From Paludibacteraceae bacterium (GTDB lineage Bacteria > Bacteroidota > Bacteroidia > Bacteroidales > Paludibacteraceae), in the NCBI GenBank assembly GCA_024400115.1, contig JAKSNF010000002.1:1-64000 (forward strand): a stretch of DNA of 64,000 bases, read 5' to 3'. The notes beneath the pieces were generated by a model. That model had not been told where the DNA came from, did not search any database, and was given only the letters and a program-made list of their open reading frames with translations. Numbering within the stretch: position 1 is the stretch's first letter; each line of letters opens with the position of its first letter. The translations under genes were made by a program, and so were the position numbers. This document shows, one piece after another, positions 1 through 8,733 of this stretch.

Positions 1-54
1 GTTAGGGACCGGTCTGCAAAACCGGGGACAGCGGTTCGAATCTGCTACCGACCT
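1..54 (+). tRNA. tRNA-Cys (GCA), 5' part outside window
   Basis: The window opens inside a tRNA. The anticodon stem-loop is at 9-25 (stem ccggt/accgg) with anticodon GCA at 16-18. The T arm (loop ttcgaat) and the 3' acceptor strand accgacc follow, with discriminator U at 54, which is the usual identity base for tRNA-Cys. No CCA is encoded. A strong intrinsic terminator follows at once. Confidence 0.9.
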
Positions 55-60
55 CACGAA

Positions 61-86
61 ATGCCGCCTAATTGGGCGGCATTTTT
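61..86 (+). terminator. Rho-independent terminator after tRNA-Cys
   Basis: Perfect 8-bp stem (61-68 atgccgcc with 75-82 ggcggcat), 6-nt loop and a run of T. It separates the tRNA from sufB, whose ATG is 45 nt further on. Confidence 0.85.
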
Positions 87-130
87 GCAAACAGGAAGCA
101 GAGGAGAAGAAAGGCAAATAAAAGTAATAG

Positions 131-1561
131 ATGGCAAACATAGTTGAAGATATTACGAAACAAGAGTATAAGTACGGTTTCACAACCAATGTGGATACCG
201 ACATCCTTGCACACGGCCTCAATGAGGACGTTATTCGCACTATATCTGCCAAGAAAGGAGAACCCCAATGGCTCCTGGACTTCCGCCTCAAAGCCTACCG
301 TAAATGGCTCACCATGCCCGTTCCTACATGGGCACACCTTGATATACCCGATATCGACTTCCAAGCTATCTCTTATTACGCTGCGCCTAAGAAACAAACA
401 CAAACAAGCGGCGAGATAGACCCTGAGATACAGAAGACTTTTGATAAACTCGGTATTCCCTTAGAGGAACGCGCTGCATTAGCCGGGAACATGGCAGTGG
501 ATGCAGTCATGGACTCCGTCAGCGTCAAAACGACCTTCCGTGAGACACTCGCCAAACAGGGTATCATCTTTTGCTCTATCTCCGAAGCCGTTCGGGAACA
601 CGAAGACCTCGTTAAGCAGTACCTCGGTTCGGTCGTTCCCTATGGTGACAATTTCTATGCGGCTCTTAACTCCGCCGTCTTCTCCGATGGCAGTTTCGTT
701 TATATACCTAAAGGTGTTCGTTGCCCGATGGAACTCAGCACTTATTTCCGTATCAACGCCGGTAACACGGGTCAGTTTGAGCGCACACTCCTCATCGCCG
801 ACGAGGGCGCTTACCTCAGTTATTTAGAGGGCTGTACGGCACCGATGCGCGATGAGAACCAACTGCACGCTGCCATCGTGGAGATTATCGTACACAAAGA
901 CGGAGAGGTTAAGTACTCTACCGTTCAGAATTGGTATCCGGGTGACAAAGAGGGGCGCGGAGGCATATATAATTTCGTAACCAAACGCGGCATTACGTAT
1001 GAGAACGCCCGCCTCAGTTGGACGCAAGTAGAAACCGGTAGTGCCATCACGTGGAAATATCCGTCCTGTATCTTACGGGGAGACAACAGCAGTGCCGAGT
1101 TCTATTCGGTAGCCGTAACAAATAATTACCAGCAAGCCGACACGGGAACGAAGATGATTCACTTAGGTAAGAACACTCGTTCCAAGATCATATCTAAGGG
1201 TATTAGTGCCGGACATAGTCAAAACGCTTATCGTGGACTAGTTAAGGTAGCATCGGGTGCAGATAATGCTCGTAACTACAGCCAATGTGACTCGTTGTTA
1301 CTGGGTTCGCTATGCGGTGCCCACACATTCCCCGACATGCAGATAGCCAATCCTACCGCCGTGGTGGAGCATGAGGCCACGACGTCTAAGATATCCGAAG
1401 ACCAACTCTTTTACTGCCAACAGCGTGGCATAGGTATAGAAGATGCCGTAGGACTGATCGTCAACGGTTATGCCAAAGAGGTGATGGACAAACTGCCGAT
1501 GGAGTTTGCCGTAGAAGCACAAAAACTGCTACAAGTCAGTTTGGAAGGCACGATAGGTTAG
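131..1561 (+). CDS. sufB: Fe-S cluster assembly scaffold protein SufB
   Basis: 476 residues, close to the usual SufB length (about 480-495). SufB is the cytoplasmic scaffold of the SUF pathway; with SufC and SufD it forms the SufBC2D complex that builds [4Fe-4S] clusters from SufSE sulfur. Family-typical C-terminal half: a QCDSLLLG segment with Cys386, Cys395, and [12 protein letters not shown] with His414, near the scaffold's proposed ligands. The start at 131 gives the normal SufB N-terminus. No sufC or sufD follows: the next gene converges on it and the two overlap at their stop codons. sufC/sufD must lie upstream of the tRNA-Cys or elsewhere. Confidence 0.95.
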   Translation: MANIVEDITKQEYKYGFTTNVDTDILAHGLNEDVIRTISAKKGEPQWLLDFRLKAYRKWLTMPVPTWAHLDIPDIDFQAISYYAAPKKQTQTSGEIDPEIQKTFDKLGIPLEERAALAGNMAVDAVMDSVSVKTTFRETLAKQGIIFCSISEAVREHEDLVKQYLGSVVPYGDNFYAALNSAVFSDGSFVYIPKGVRCPMELSTYFRINAGNTGQFERTLLIADEGAYLSYLEGCTAPMRDENQLHAAIVEIIVHKDGEVKYSTVQNWYPGDKEGRGGIYNFVTKRGITYENARLSWTQVETGSAITWKYPSCILRGDNSSAEFYSVAVTNNYQQADTGTKMIHLGKNTRSKIISKGISAGHSQNAYRGLVKVASGADNARNYSQCDSLLLGSLCGAHTFPDMQIANPTAVVEHEATTSKISEDQLFYCQQRGIGIEDAVGLIVNGYAKEVMDKLPMEFAVEAQKLLQVSLEGTIG

Positions 1562-2832
1562 GAACGCTTTTTCATCATCACATCGAGGATCATTCGATCC
1601 GTTTCTCGCATAGCTTCTTTGCCCAAAGAAGTTAGATTGTGAATCGACTGATCAACATCATCATCCACTATACCCTCTAACGAATTAGAGTGGCGATGAT
1701 CTATCGCCAAGACGGCAGACAGGACTGCCGTTCCTACGCCACTGGTCACTTTGAGAGCGCAACCGGGTTTGGCGCCGTCGCAGATCATACCCGTTATGTT
1801 CGCTACCATGTTCTTAACCGCATAGGTTATTTCCTCATATCCGCCACCCATCAGCATGGTCAGGCCGCAGCACGAACCGATAGAAGCAACCACGCAACCG
1901 CATAGTGCGGACAAGCGTCCAAGGGATTGTTTGATATAAATGACGGTTAGATGACTAAGCGCTAAGGCGCGCAATAAAGTCTCGTGATCAATATTGTTCT
2001 CTTGCGCATACACAACCACTGGATTAGTAGCCACAATACCTTGGTTACCACTTCCCGAATTACTCATAACCTCCACCATCTGTCCTCCCATCCGAGCATC
2101 ACAGGCACCACTGGTATAAGCCAAAATCTTAGTGAACGTAGTGTTTCCGAAGATACACTGATTAGCATGATCATGCAACATCTTACCTACACCATGACCA
2201 CTGTCTTTGACAAACGACAGGTCTGCTGCCGCCATATTCACTTGAGCTACTTCGTCTAAAAAAGACAATTTCTCCAAAGGAACGGAGGTAGCGTATTCCC
2301 ACACTTTACGGAGGGTTAACGGCTCTTGCTCCAAAGACATCTCATCAGTCGAGGTCGTATCTTCATACAAAACGGCATCATCCTTTTGAACTAAAGTAAA
2401 ATGCGTGTGCGAACCACTGATAACCGTTACGGCACGATGGTTAGCGGCGGTAACGGTGACATGAATATAGAGCATTTCTTGTGTATCATAATCCACAGAG
2501 ATGTGCATATCCGTTTGCGTCAAGTAGTGTTTAGCTTGTTCAACAGCAGCAGGTGTGGTATCCCGAATAACTTCTAACAATAATTCACTTTTACCTATAG
2601 TAGCACCCAGCGCAATCGCAATAGGAAGACCTATCATTCCTGTGTTGGGAATACCTACGCCCATGGCATTTTTAAATAGATTAGGAGATAAGCGAACGTC
2701 TATCGTTTCGGGAAAACAACCTAATGTTTCCCTTGCTTTGGCGACGCACAAAGCAACGGCTATCGGTTCCGTGCAACCAATGGCAAGCACCACTTCTTGG
2801 TGCAAAAGTTGCTCAATAAGCATGTCATTCAT
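1558..2832 (-). CDS. CyuA/UPF0597 (YhaM) family L-cysteine desulfidase / L-serine dehydratase-like protein
   Basis: 424 residues from the chosen ATG at 2832; an in-frame ATG at 2868 exists but lies in the promoter region of the tRNA-fMet. Family signatures seen: [11 protein letters not shown] near the N-terminus, [17 protein letters not shown], and C-terminal GSCCGL and [10 protein letters not shown] segments whose conserved Cys residues are thought to bind a [4Fe-4S] cluster, as in the serine dehydratase alpha-chain fold. Characterised members break down cysteine to pyruvate, sulfide and ammonia; the real substrate here is inferred. Single gene, convergent with sufB (overlap of 4 nt). The link between sulfide release and neighbouring sufB is suggestive only. 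Confidence 0.85.
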   Translation of the reverse strand: MNDMLIEQLLHQEVVLAIGCTEPIAVALCVAKARETLGCFPETIDVRLSPNLFKNAMGVGIPNTGMIGLPIAIALGATIGKSELLLEVIRDTTPAAVEQAKHYLTQTDMHISVDYDTQEMLYIHVTVTAANHRAVTVISGSHTHFTLVQKDDAVLYEDTTSTDEMSLEQEPLTLRKVWEYATSVPLEKLSFLDEVAQVNMAAADLSFVKDSGHGVGKMLHDHANQCIFGNTTFTKILAYTSGACDARMGGQMVEVMSNSGSGNQGIVATNPVVVYAQENNIDHETLLRALALSHLTVIYIKQSLGRLSALCGCVVASIGSCCGLTMLMGGGYEEITYAVKNMVANITGMICDGAKPGCALKVTSGVGTAVLSAVLAIDHRHSNSLEGIVDDDVDQSIHNLTSLGKEAMRETDRMILDVMMKKRS

Positions 2833-2861
2833 AGTAAAAAACTCATTTTTTTGCAAAAAAA

Positions 2862-2893
2862 TTTGCATATATCAAAAAAAAGCTGTATCTTTG
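2862..2893 (+). promoter_or_regulatory. Bacteroidota promoter for tRNA-fMet/tRNA-Pro
   Basis: -33 element TTTG at 2862-2865 followed by CATATAT, exactly 20 nt, then -7 element TATCTTTG at 2886-2893. The first tRNA starts 32 nt downstream. Matches the TTTG-N20-TAnnTTTG pattern used by the Bacteroidota primary sigma factor. Confidence 0.85.
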
Positions 2894-2925
2894 CAGCCGA
2901 TTTCGCAAATAAGCGATTTATTTAT

Positions 2926-2997
<72 letters not shown>

Positions 2998-3022
2998 CTA
3001 ACTCGGGGTTCATCCGGAGTTA

Positions 3023-3096
3023 CGGGATGTGGCGCAGTCCGGTAGCGCAACGGTCTGGGGGACCGGAGGTCGCAAGTTCAAATCTTGTCATCCCGA
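3023..3096 (+). tRNA. tRNA-Pro (GGG)
   Basis: 74 nt; acceptor cgggatg (3023-3029) pairs with catcccg (3089-3095), discriminator A at 3096. Anticodon loop ctggggg gives GGG at 3057-3059. T loop ttcaaat is canonical. It lies 25 nt after tRNA-fMet, so both probably come from the promoter at 2862. The last 18 bases plus one flanking base are copied at 3232-3250. Confidence 0.9.
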
Positions 3097-3250
3097 CTAT
3101 AAAAAAGAACGTTGGTTCTTTTTTTTTGTCTGTATGCCAATCTTCTCCACAGAAGTTCTTATCTCGTTTCACTCGAACGATTATAACTTATCTCGTTTCA
3201 CTCGAACGAACTGCGCGCTTCGCGCTCTGTGCAAATCTTGTCATCCCGAC
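3079..3250 (+). repeat. Duplicated tRNA-Pro 3' end with internal direct repeats (att-like)
   Basis: The 19-bp string caaatcttgtcatcccgac occurs at 3079-3097 (tRNA-Pro T arm plus acceptor) and again at 3232-3250. Between them, atctcgtttcactcgaacga is repeated at 3161-3180 and 3190-3209. A tRNA 3' end repeated as a direct copy is what site-specific integration leaves behind (attL/attR), but only 153 bp separate the copies and no integrase is present. It may be a remnant of an excised element or a decayed second tRNA-Pro. Confidence 0.6.
3101..3128 (+). terminator. Intrinsic terminator after tRNA-Pro
   Basis: 10-bp perfect stem (3101-3110 with 3115-3124), loop gttg, embedded in a T run reaching 3127. 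Confidence 0.85.
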
Positions 3251-3277
3251 AAAAACTAAGAGTTTTTGCTCTTTTTT
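3251..3277. terminator. Terminator-like hairpin between the tRNA region and sprE-like gene
   Basis: aagag/ctctt stem (3258-3262, 3269-3273) followed by T residues on the plus strand; an overlapping alternative pairs aaaaact with agttttt (3251-3257/3261-3267). It sits at the convergent junction with the minus-strand gene ending at 3278. Confidence 0.5.
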
Positions 3278-5848
3278 TTATTCCATTAACTTATCCTCCA
3301 ACAACGAGTAGTTCTCTTCCGTAACGGAGATTAGTTTTGCTCCTTGGATTATGAGGGCTTTATTAAACGACTCGTTCTTCTTTGCTAAATCAATATACCA
3401 GTCTGCCTCCTTGATATTCTCAAAACGAGATATACGCAAGGCGCAACCTCCAGCATAAGCGGGAAGCGTTTGAATATCAAAGTCACGAACGAGGAACTGC
3501 GAGAAGTTAAACAACGCTACCTCGTAGAGCATCTTATTGAGTACCTGTTCCTCCTCGGAGGGTAAGGTGATAATCACATAAGAAGCAACTTCCGTATTAT
3601 CCGACCACTGCTTGGTGGTGGGTTCGTCCTCAACACTAATGGTGGACTGTTCGCGCTTATTTTCCAACGACGATAATGCCCCACCGCGTTTGGCTTCCAT
3701 GCCTTGATTCATCATAGCAAGCATGTCCTTGGCTTTGGCACTGAGTTCAGAAGAAGGATACCTCTCTACCATGGTTTCTAATTCTGCCACAAAAGCCTGT
3801 TGTCCCTCCGAGCGGGCTACCGCTACGGCGTTAAGAAAGAGGAAACGCGGGATTAAATCGCTCTCAGGATAGAGGTGTTCCGCTACTTGTTTATTGGTCT
3901 TAACGGTCTTGAACTGTCCCTGCTTAAAGGCATAATAAGTCTGCTCGTAGAGAGAATCTTGCGCCTTATGCTCCGCCATCATGGCAGACAACTGTTCGGC
4001 AGTAAGTTGTTTCACTTGCATCTGCGGTGTAGGATAAGCAGGATAACGACGATAGAGTTCTGCCAAGGTCTCGTTGGCTAAGTTCATATCCCCTAACCGA
4101 ATAGCATAAATCTCCACCATATTATATAACGCGCGCGCGAGGAGTGTATCCGACGCATTAAGGTCTTCTTGCGTCTTAGGTATCTGTTGGAAATAATAGA
4201 GCGGATTATGCCTATCATCCACCGGTTGGGTGGTTGGATTCTTCGTTTGCATTGAATCGGCGTTCAGAGAGGTTGTGTCATTGATCATTGTTCCATCGTC
4301 CATATTCATAGAGGACACACCCGCCTTACTCATGCGGCGCCAATTATCTTCGAGCGAGCGGTTGTTCCAACGCTTATTAAACTCTTGTTTACCCGAGCGC
4401 AGTAAGGAGGCGTTGTAGAAATACCAGTCTGCCGAACCGCCACCACCACCTAACATATTGAGTGTATTAACACTACTCAGTCCGCCTTGTTGAGCTTCGC
4501 GTTCTGCCAAAGCAGCCTGTTCAGCTGCTTTCTTTTCGGCATCAATAAGGTCAGCCACAATCTGTTCACACACTTTCATCTGCTCCTTTTCCGTCATGCG
4601 ACTGAGACGTTGGAGCGAGTCTTGCAAAGTCACCGTATTAACCTCTTGTATGAGAGCGTCTAACACCTCGGCTCTACGACTGAGGCGGACATAGTCCTCG
4701 TTGTCTGAAGTCAAGATTGTTACCACCTCGTTATAGCACGGTTGGGCTTTGGTGTAGTTCTGTAAGTCGAAATATAAATCGCCTGCCGTAACCAGCACTT
4801 GCGCTTTAGCCAATCCCGCTTGGGTGCTCTTCTCGATGGCTAAGTCGAAATATTCTAAGGCTTTAGCAGTATCTCTTGCATTGAGGTATATACGTCCCGC
4901 CGCACCGTAAATAACGTCTAAGCGGTCTTTGTTCTTCTCTAATTTAGCCATCTTCAACAAGCCCTTCACTCCGTCTAGACCTTGCTGCTGCGCCATGTTA
5001 ATACGAGCATTGACATCCATCTCCACGGGTGGGGTCATACGAATCACTTTCTTATAGCACGAAGCCGCAGCCGAGGCGTTGCCTTCTAATTCGTATAGTT
5101 GAGCGAGCACAAACTCAAAACGCGGACGGTACATCTTGCGTTTCTCTTCCGGAAGAGCAATCTTGACATACGGAATAGCGGCGTGGTATTGTTTGGTCTT
5201 GAGCAGGTAATCCGCCATGTGTGCCGAATAAAGAGGAGCGTTCTTCCGACTGAGGTCGTCCACCTTAATACGACGGAGCAGGTCTTCGGCTTCGTAGTAC
5301 CACCCCATCTCAGCATAGGCACGAGCTATCCATAATTGGCAGCAGGCCTGTATATCGGCATCGTTCTGATAGTGCTTGAGTACATAGGTGAAGGTTCCTA
5401 TACTACCTAAGAAATCTCCCTTATGAAACTCCGCTTGTCCCAGACGAAGCCAAGCATTCCCCATCTCGTTATTAAACTCCTCAGACTCGAGCCATAGTTT
5501 ATACTTAGGGTCTTTACGTTTCTTGGGGTCGGGCTTGGGTTTGGCTTTAATAGAGTGCAGTTTAATGCACTTACGGCATTTCTCTATCGTCACGTCCATT
5601 TGAGACGCGGCGGCTTGAGCGGCATCGTGATTAGAGACGGGATAAAGGTTGATGACTTGGGTGAAGTCGTCTTCGTTAGCATTATTGATGGCTTGTAAGC
5701 CTTCTGTATAGGAGTTATTTCCGTTATAGAGGATGTTATAACGCACCTTCATCTGGTGAAAAGCCCGTGTCGCCGGCGTATTCTTCGTCGTCGAACAAGC
5801 GGTCAGGACCACCAATAAAACAAACCATATGACTTTAAACTTTCTCAA
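3278..5848 (-). CDS. Type IX secretion / gliding lipoprotein SprE (PorW)-like, TPR protein
   Basis: 856 residues. Begins with a lipoprotein signal (hydrophobic run then LTACS, lipid-attached Cys near residue 18). The N-terminal two thirds is built of helical TPR-like repeats (roughly residues 120-400), with a charged Gln/Glu/Ala-rich coiled stretch and a GGGGG linker near residue 470. Family knowledge: SprE/PorW is a periplasmic lipoprotein needed for type IX secretion and linking the inner-membrane motor to the outer-membrane translocon; sprA in this same window supports that reading. The start is a TTG at 5848, the only one giving a full signal peptide, and a heptanucleotide repeat tract (5846-5889) runs into it. 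Lies 33 bp after tsaB on the same strand. Confidence 0.82.
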   Translation of the reverse strand: MRKFKVIWFVLLVVLTACSTTKNTPATRAFHQMKVRYNILYNGNNSYTEGLQAINNANEDDFTQVINLYPVSNHDAAQAAASQMDVTIEKCRKCIKLHSIKAKPKPDPKKRKDPKYKLWLESEEFNNEMGNAWLRLGQAEFHKGDFLGSIGTFTYVLKHYQNDADIQACCQLWIARAYAEMGWYYEAEDLLRRIKVDDLSRKNAPLYSAHMADYLLKTKQYHAAIPYVKIALPEEKRKMYRPRFEFVLAQLYELEGNASAAASCYKKVIRMTPPVEMDVNARINMAQQQGLDGVKGLLKMAKLEKNKDRLDVIYGAAGRIYLNARDTAKALEYFDLAIEKSTQAGLAKAQVLVTAGDLYFDLQNYTKAQPCYNEVVTILTSDNEDYVRLSRRAEVLDALIQEVNTVTLQDSLQRLSRMTEKEQMKVCEQIVADLIDAEKKAAEQAALAEREAQQGGLSSVNTLNMLGGGGGSADWYFYNASLLRSGKQEFNKRWNNRSLEDNWRRMSKAGVSSMNMDDGTMINDTTSLNADSMQTKNPTTQPVDDRHNPLYYFQQIPKTQEDLNASDTLLARALYNMVEIYAIRLGDMNLANETLAELYRRYPAYPTPQMQVKQLTAEQLSAMMAEHKAQDSLYEQTYYAFKQGQFKTVKTNKQVAEHLYPESDLIPRFLFLNAVAVARSEGQQAFVAELETMVERYPSSELSAKAKDMLAMMNQGMEAKRGGALSSLENKREQSTISVEDEPTTKQWSDNTEVASYVIITLPSEEEQVLNKMLYEVALFNFSQFLVRDFDIQTLPAYAGGCALRISRFENIKEADWYIDLAKKNESFNKALIIQGAKLISVTEENYSLLEDKLME

Positions 5849-5889
5849 CTCTAAACTACTCTAAACTCTAAACTCTCCACTCTAAACTA
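5846..5889. repeat. Heptanucleotide repeat tract between tsaB and sprE-like gene
   Basis: Tandem variants of ctctaaa/actctcc heptamers fill the 33-bp gap and touch the end of tsaB and the TTG start of the next gene. Same family as tracts at 6236, 18178, 35186, 36381, 36790, 42681 and 56824. Confidence 0.75.
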
Positions 5890-6586
5890 ACCCGTTCACA
5901 TGGCTGGGGGCGGGCACAAACTCCTTCACGTATAGTGGGTCAAAGTACGCTAACGCTTTCCCTTCTACATAAGCTTGACGCGGTAACGCCTCGGCTACAC
6001 TACCCATAAACTGTGCCTCGGGCACGATATCGGGTACAAAATGAGCATGCTCCGACACTATGGTGGTGGCACACTTCATCGCTCCGTCACCAAAGAAATA
6101 TACCTCGTGCTCTTCTAACTCCGCTTGCCACGACTCACTATCCACTATCTTAGCTTCCACTTCCCCTATCTGCCCTAATTCGGGAGTATAAAGAGCCGTA
6201 TAAACCTCCATCCGACGAGCATCTATCATAGGACAGAGGATTGAGGATTGAGGATTGAGGATGGAGGATTGAGATATGAAGGAGGCGGCAAGAACTTGGG
6301 TGGTAGGGAGAGGTAATAGGGGGATAGAAAGACCATAGCAAAGGCCTTTCGCCAGACTCGCGCCGATGCGCAATCCCGTATAACTACCCGGTCCCTCAGA
6401 GAGGGCTACGCCGTCTAAAGTCCATTGCTGCTCTTTGGCTTGAGCGAGCAGTTCTTCTACAAAACAGGGCAATAACTGTGCATGATTACCCCCTGAACGA
6501 GAGATACGTGCGGCAACGGGTTGACCATTGATTACGACGGCTGCCGAACAGACAGTAGTGCTTGTTTCTATGCAAAGTAACGTCAT
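5882..6586 (-). CDS. tsaB: tRNA threonylcarbamoyladenosine biosynthesis protein TsaB
   Basis: 234 residues from the ATG at 6586; the longer form from 6607 would begin inside the -7 promoter element. TsaB is the ASKHA-fold partner of TsaD and TsaE in making t6A37 on ANN-decoding tRNAs. Family motifs: LCIETSTTVCSAAVV at the N-terminus, GGNHAQLLP, and SEGPGSYTGLRIGASLAKGL. An oddity is a low-complexity insertion ISQSSILNPQSSIL at about residues 104-117, encoded by five near-identical 7-bp repeats (6236-6274) just before the conserved DARRMEVY segment; homologues lack it as far as family knowledge goes. Divergent from the sirtuin gene with an overlapping promoter pair. Confidence 0.92.
   Translation of the reverse strand: MTLLCIETSTTVCSAAVVINGQPVAARISRSGGNHAQLLPCFVEELLAQAKEQQWTLDGVALSEGPGSYTGLRIGASLAKGLCYGLSIPLLPLPTTQVLAASFISQSSILNPQSSILCPMIDARRMEVYTALYTPELGQIGEVEAKIVDSESWQAELEEHEVYFFGDGAMKCATTIVSEHAHFVPDIVPEAQFMGSVAEALPRQAYVEGKALAYFDPLYVKEFVPAPSHVNGLV
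6236..6274. repeat. In-frame heptanucleotide repeats inside tsaB
   Basis: Five 7-bp units (gaggatt, one variant gaggatg) plus a partial unit. Because 3 x 7 = 21, three units encode a 7-residue protein repeat (SSILNPQ on the minus strand). Confidence 0.9.
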
Positions 6587-6604
6587 ATTCTTCAAAATAG
6601 CGTG

Positions 6605-6652
6605 CAAAGATAAAGATTTATTTGCATATATGCAAATTTATTATTACTTTTG
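6605..6652. promoter_or_regulatory. Overlapping divergent promoters for tsaB and sirtuin sharing a palindromic -33 core
   Basis: Plus strand: TTTG 6621-6624, 20 nt, TACTTTTG 6645-6652. Minus strand: TTTG (complement of 6633-6636), 20 nt, TATCTTTG (complement of 6605-6612). The -33 regions overlap in the perfect 18-bp palindrome atttgcatatatgcaaat (6620-6637), so the two promoters probably compete for the same polymerase contact. Confidence 0.85.
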
Positions 6653-6669
6653 CAACAAAATTCACTACT

Positions 6670-7377
6670 ATGAGCAAACATATTGTTGTTTTTACCGGTG
6701 CCGGAGTGAGCGCCGAGAGCGGATTAGGTACTTTCCGCGATAGTGATGGACTATGGGAGAAATACCGCATCGAGGATGTGTGTACCCATGATGCATGGTT
6801 GCATAACCCGCAACTCTGTGTCGATTTTTACAACGCCCGACGCAAAGACACCTTAACGGCGCAACCGAATGCTGCGCACTATGCTATCACCCGTTTGCAA
6901 GAGGCTTTTCCCGACACACAGATTATCACGCAGAATATCGACGACCTCCACGAGCGGGCAGGAAGTAAAAACATCACCCACTTACATGGCGAGATAACCA
7001 AACTGCGTAGTGAAGATGACGAACTGGCAACGGTACCTCTGGTTGGTTGGGAGCAACACTATGGAGACCGTCACCCAAACGGATCGTTGCTCCGGCCGTA
7101 TATCGTCTTCTTTGGAGAGGGTGTGCCCTATTTCTCGCAAGCATGCGCTATTGCTTCCGAGGCGGATATACTGATTGTAGTAGGTACCAGCCTCAATGTC
7201 TATCCGGCAACCTCATTGTTGCAGTATGCCCCGATGAATGCCACCATCTACGTGGTAGATCCGGGCATGCCCGAGTTTGGTCCCTATCGAGATAAAATAC
7301 AACACCTCCGGAAGAAAGCTTCCGAAGGTGTGCCAGAATTAGTGGATATGTTAATACTACGGGAAAAAACTTCCTAA
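6670..7377 (+). CDS. Sir2-family NAD-dependent protein deacylase (class III-like, zinc-less)
   Basis: 235 residues from the ATG at 6670, just after the promoter. Rossmann-type NAD site GAGVSAESGLGTFR (10-23), TQNIDDLHERAG (88-98), catalytic His106 in HLHGE, and a late GTSLNVYPA loop. The Tyr54-x-x-Arg57 pair in FYNAR is the signature of SIRT5/CobB-type enzymes that remove succinyl or malonyl groups from lysine. The stretch between the catalytic His and LRPYIVFFGE contains no Cys pairs, so the structural zinc site is absent, a trait I associate with a Bacteroidota subgroup. Its 3' end overlaps the convergent CAP-protein gene by 21 bp. Confidence 0.88.
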   Translation: MSKHIVVFTGAGVSAESGLGTFRDSDGLWEKYRIEDVCTHDAWLHNPQLCVDFYNARRKDTLTAQPNAAHYAITRLQEAFPDTQIITQNIDDLHERAGSKNITHLHGEITKLRSEDDELATVPLVGWEQHYGDRHPNGSLLRPYIVFFGEGVPYFSQACAIASEADILIVVGTSLNVYPATSLLQYAPMNATIYVVDPGMPEFGPYRDKIQHLRKKASEGVPELVDMLILREKTS

Positions 7378-8688
7378 ATAAAATTGAACTCCAATTGAGA
7401 ATCCTTTGTGATATTGGTGATTAGTTATAGGGAAACTATAATCTGCCTTTATCTCAAATGGCATTTTTCTAATATTCGTAAACTGCAAAGCTACGCCCAC
7501 AAACGCTCCCATCTGCATCGTTTGTTGGTCAAATTCATACGTACTTTTTAAGGCTTTATACACATGTCTAATATCTACCGCGCATCCTCCATAAGGATCC
7601 AAAGAGAGCCATTTGCAAACAGGGAAATATAGTCTCATTTCCGGTTTATAATTGAAAATTCTCTCATTAGAGCCAACCTTTGCCTCCAAATTAATGGGAG
7701 ATATACCTAATATCCACAATCTAAAACTAAGTAAGGAGGCATTCAACCAATGGCTCTTGTCTGTTATTGCATACCTATACCCCACTCCCACATATGACAA
7801 CGCAAAGCGTCCGGAATAATCAAAGAAGGGACGAACCCACTGTGTTTTGTGTTTCTCCGGAGAGCGAGTGATATCGGTGTGTGTAGTAGTATTGATATGA
7901 GAATCTATCTCCTTAGTAGGTTTTGTAGGGGGAGTGTTGGTAGGGGGAGTGTTGGTGGGGGGAGTGTTGGTAGGGGGAGTGTTGGTAGGGGGAGTAACAG
8001 TGGGTGTGGTATTGGTAGATGGCACCCTTGTTTGGGTAGAAATATTATGACTATAGATGTTAGCTGGAGTGTCCGAAAGGTATGAAATGCCCGTTGTACT
8101 GGTAAAATCCATTACGCAGCATATTCTATATGTAGAATGTTTATCAATGGCTACACCTACGGAATGATAGATTCCATTTAAGCAATTTTTTCTATGTCCC
8201 AACGAACTCACTCCTCTATCTACGAGCAGTTGTAGAACAATATCACGCCCGGTAGTTATTCCGTAGCTACAATTCTCGCCGTAAGCACCATATTTAAAAT
8301 AGTCAGAGAGTGGCGCACATTGTCGTCTATCGTGACCAGTAATACCATATTCGCCGCTCTCTTTTGCCCAACAACGTGCTGCCTCAGTCATACCCTCATG
8401 AACAGTTAGAGGATCAACCGGAGTCATCGTGTTTAATGTATTTTCCAAAGTGGTAACATAACTATCTCGAGGTGTTTCCCCACTTACCTCTATACGCGCA
8501 AATTTCTTAGGATATAGGCGAGCTAAGTTATTATAGAGTATTACATTCTTCTCTTCTTTAGACAAGAAAGGGCATGTAGCAGCAGTATTAGCTTTACAAA
8601 TTTCCTCACTGCTCCACTCCTCTGCATTGAGTGTCAAAGACGTAAAGACGAGAAGCAAGAATACTCCTATACACTTTGTACTATTCAT
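7357..8688 (-). CDS. Exported CAP/SCP-domain protein with Pro-Thr repeat linker and putative C-terminal membrane barrel
   Basis: 443 residues from the ATG at 8688. Signal peptide (about 1-23, ending LTLNAEE), then a CAP (SCP/PR-1) domain about 45-205 with HEGMTEAARCWA, GENCSYG and GHRKNCL motifs typical of the fold. A linker of five PPTNT repeats follows (15-bp DNA repeats at 7918-7995), then about 160 residues ending in alternating hydrophobic strands (ALSYVGVGYRYAI ... GFSIGVQFYLGSFF), which looks like a small outer-membrane barrel. CAP domains are found in extracellular proteins of varied function; nothing here shows an enzymatic role. Convergent with the sirtuin gene, 45 bp downstream of the zinc-ribbon gene. 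Confidence 0.7.
   Translation of the reverse strand: MNSTKCIGVFLLLVFTSLTLNAEEWSSEEICKANTAATCPFLSKEEKNVILYNNLARLYPKKFARIEVSGETPRDSYVTTLENTLNTMTPVDPLTVHEGMTEAARCWAKESGEYGITGHDRRQCAPLSDYFKYGAYGENCSYGITTGRDIVLQLLVDRGVSSLGHRKNCLNGIYHSVGVAIDKHSTYRICCVMDFTSTTGISYLSDTPANIYSHNISTQTRVPSTNTTPTVTPPTNTPPTNTPPTNTPPTNTPPTKPTKEIDSHINTTTHTDITRSPEKHKTQWVRPFFDYSGRFALSYVGVGYRYAITDKSHWLNASLLSFRLWILGISPINLEAKVGSNERIFNYKPEMRLYFPVCKWLSLDPYGGCAVDIRHVYKALKSTYEFDQQTMQMGAFVGVALQFTNIRKMPFEIKADYSFPITNHQYHKGFSIGVQFYLGSFFP
7918..7995. repeat. 15-bp tandem repeat encoding PPTNT
   Basis: About five copies of a 15-bp unit (ggagtgttggtaggg on the plus strand) encode the pentapeptide linker of the CAP protein. Such in-frame tracts commonly vary in copy number. 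Confidence 0.85.
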
Positions 8689-8733
8689 ATAAAATGAGAT
8701 AGACAATAAAACGTACGATTAAATGCACTATTA

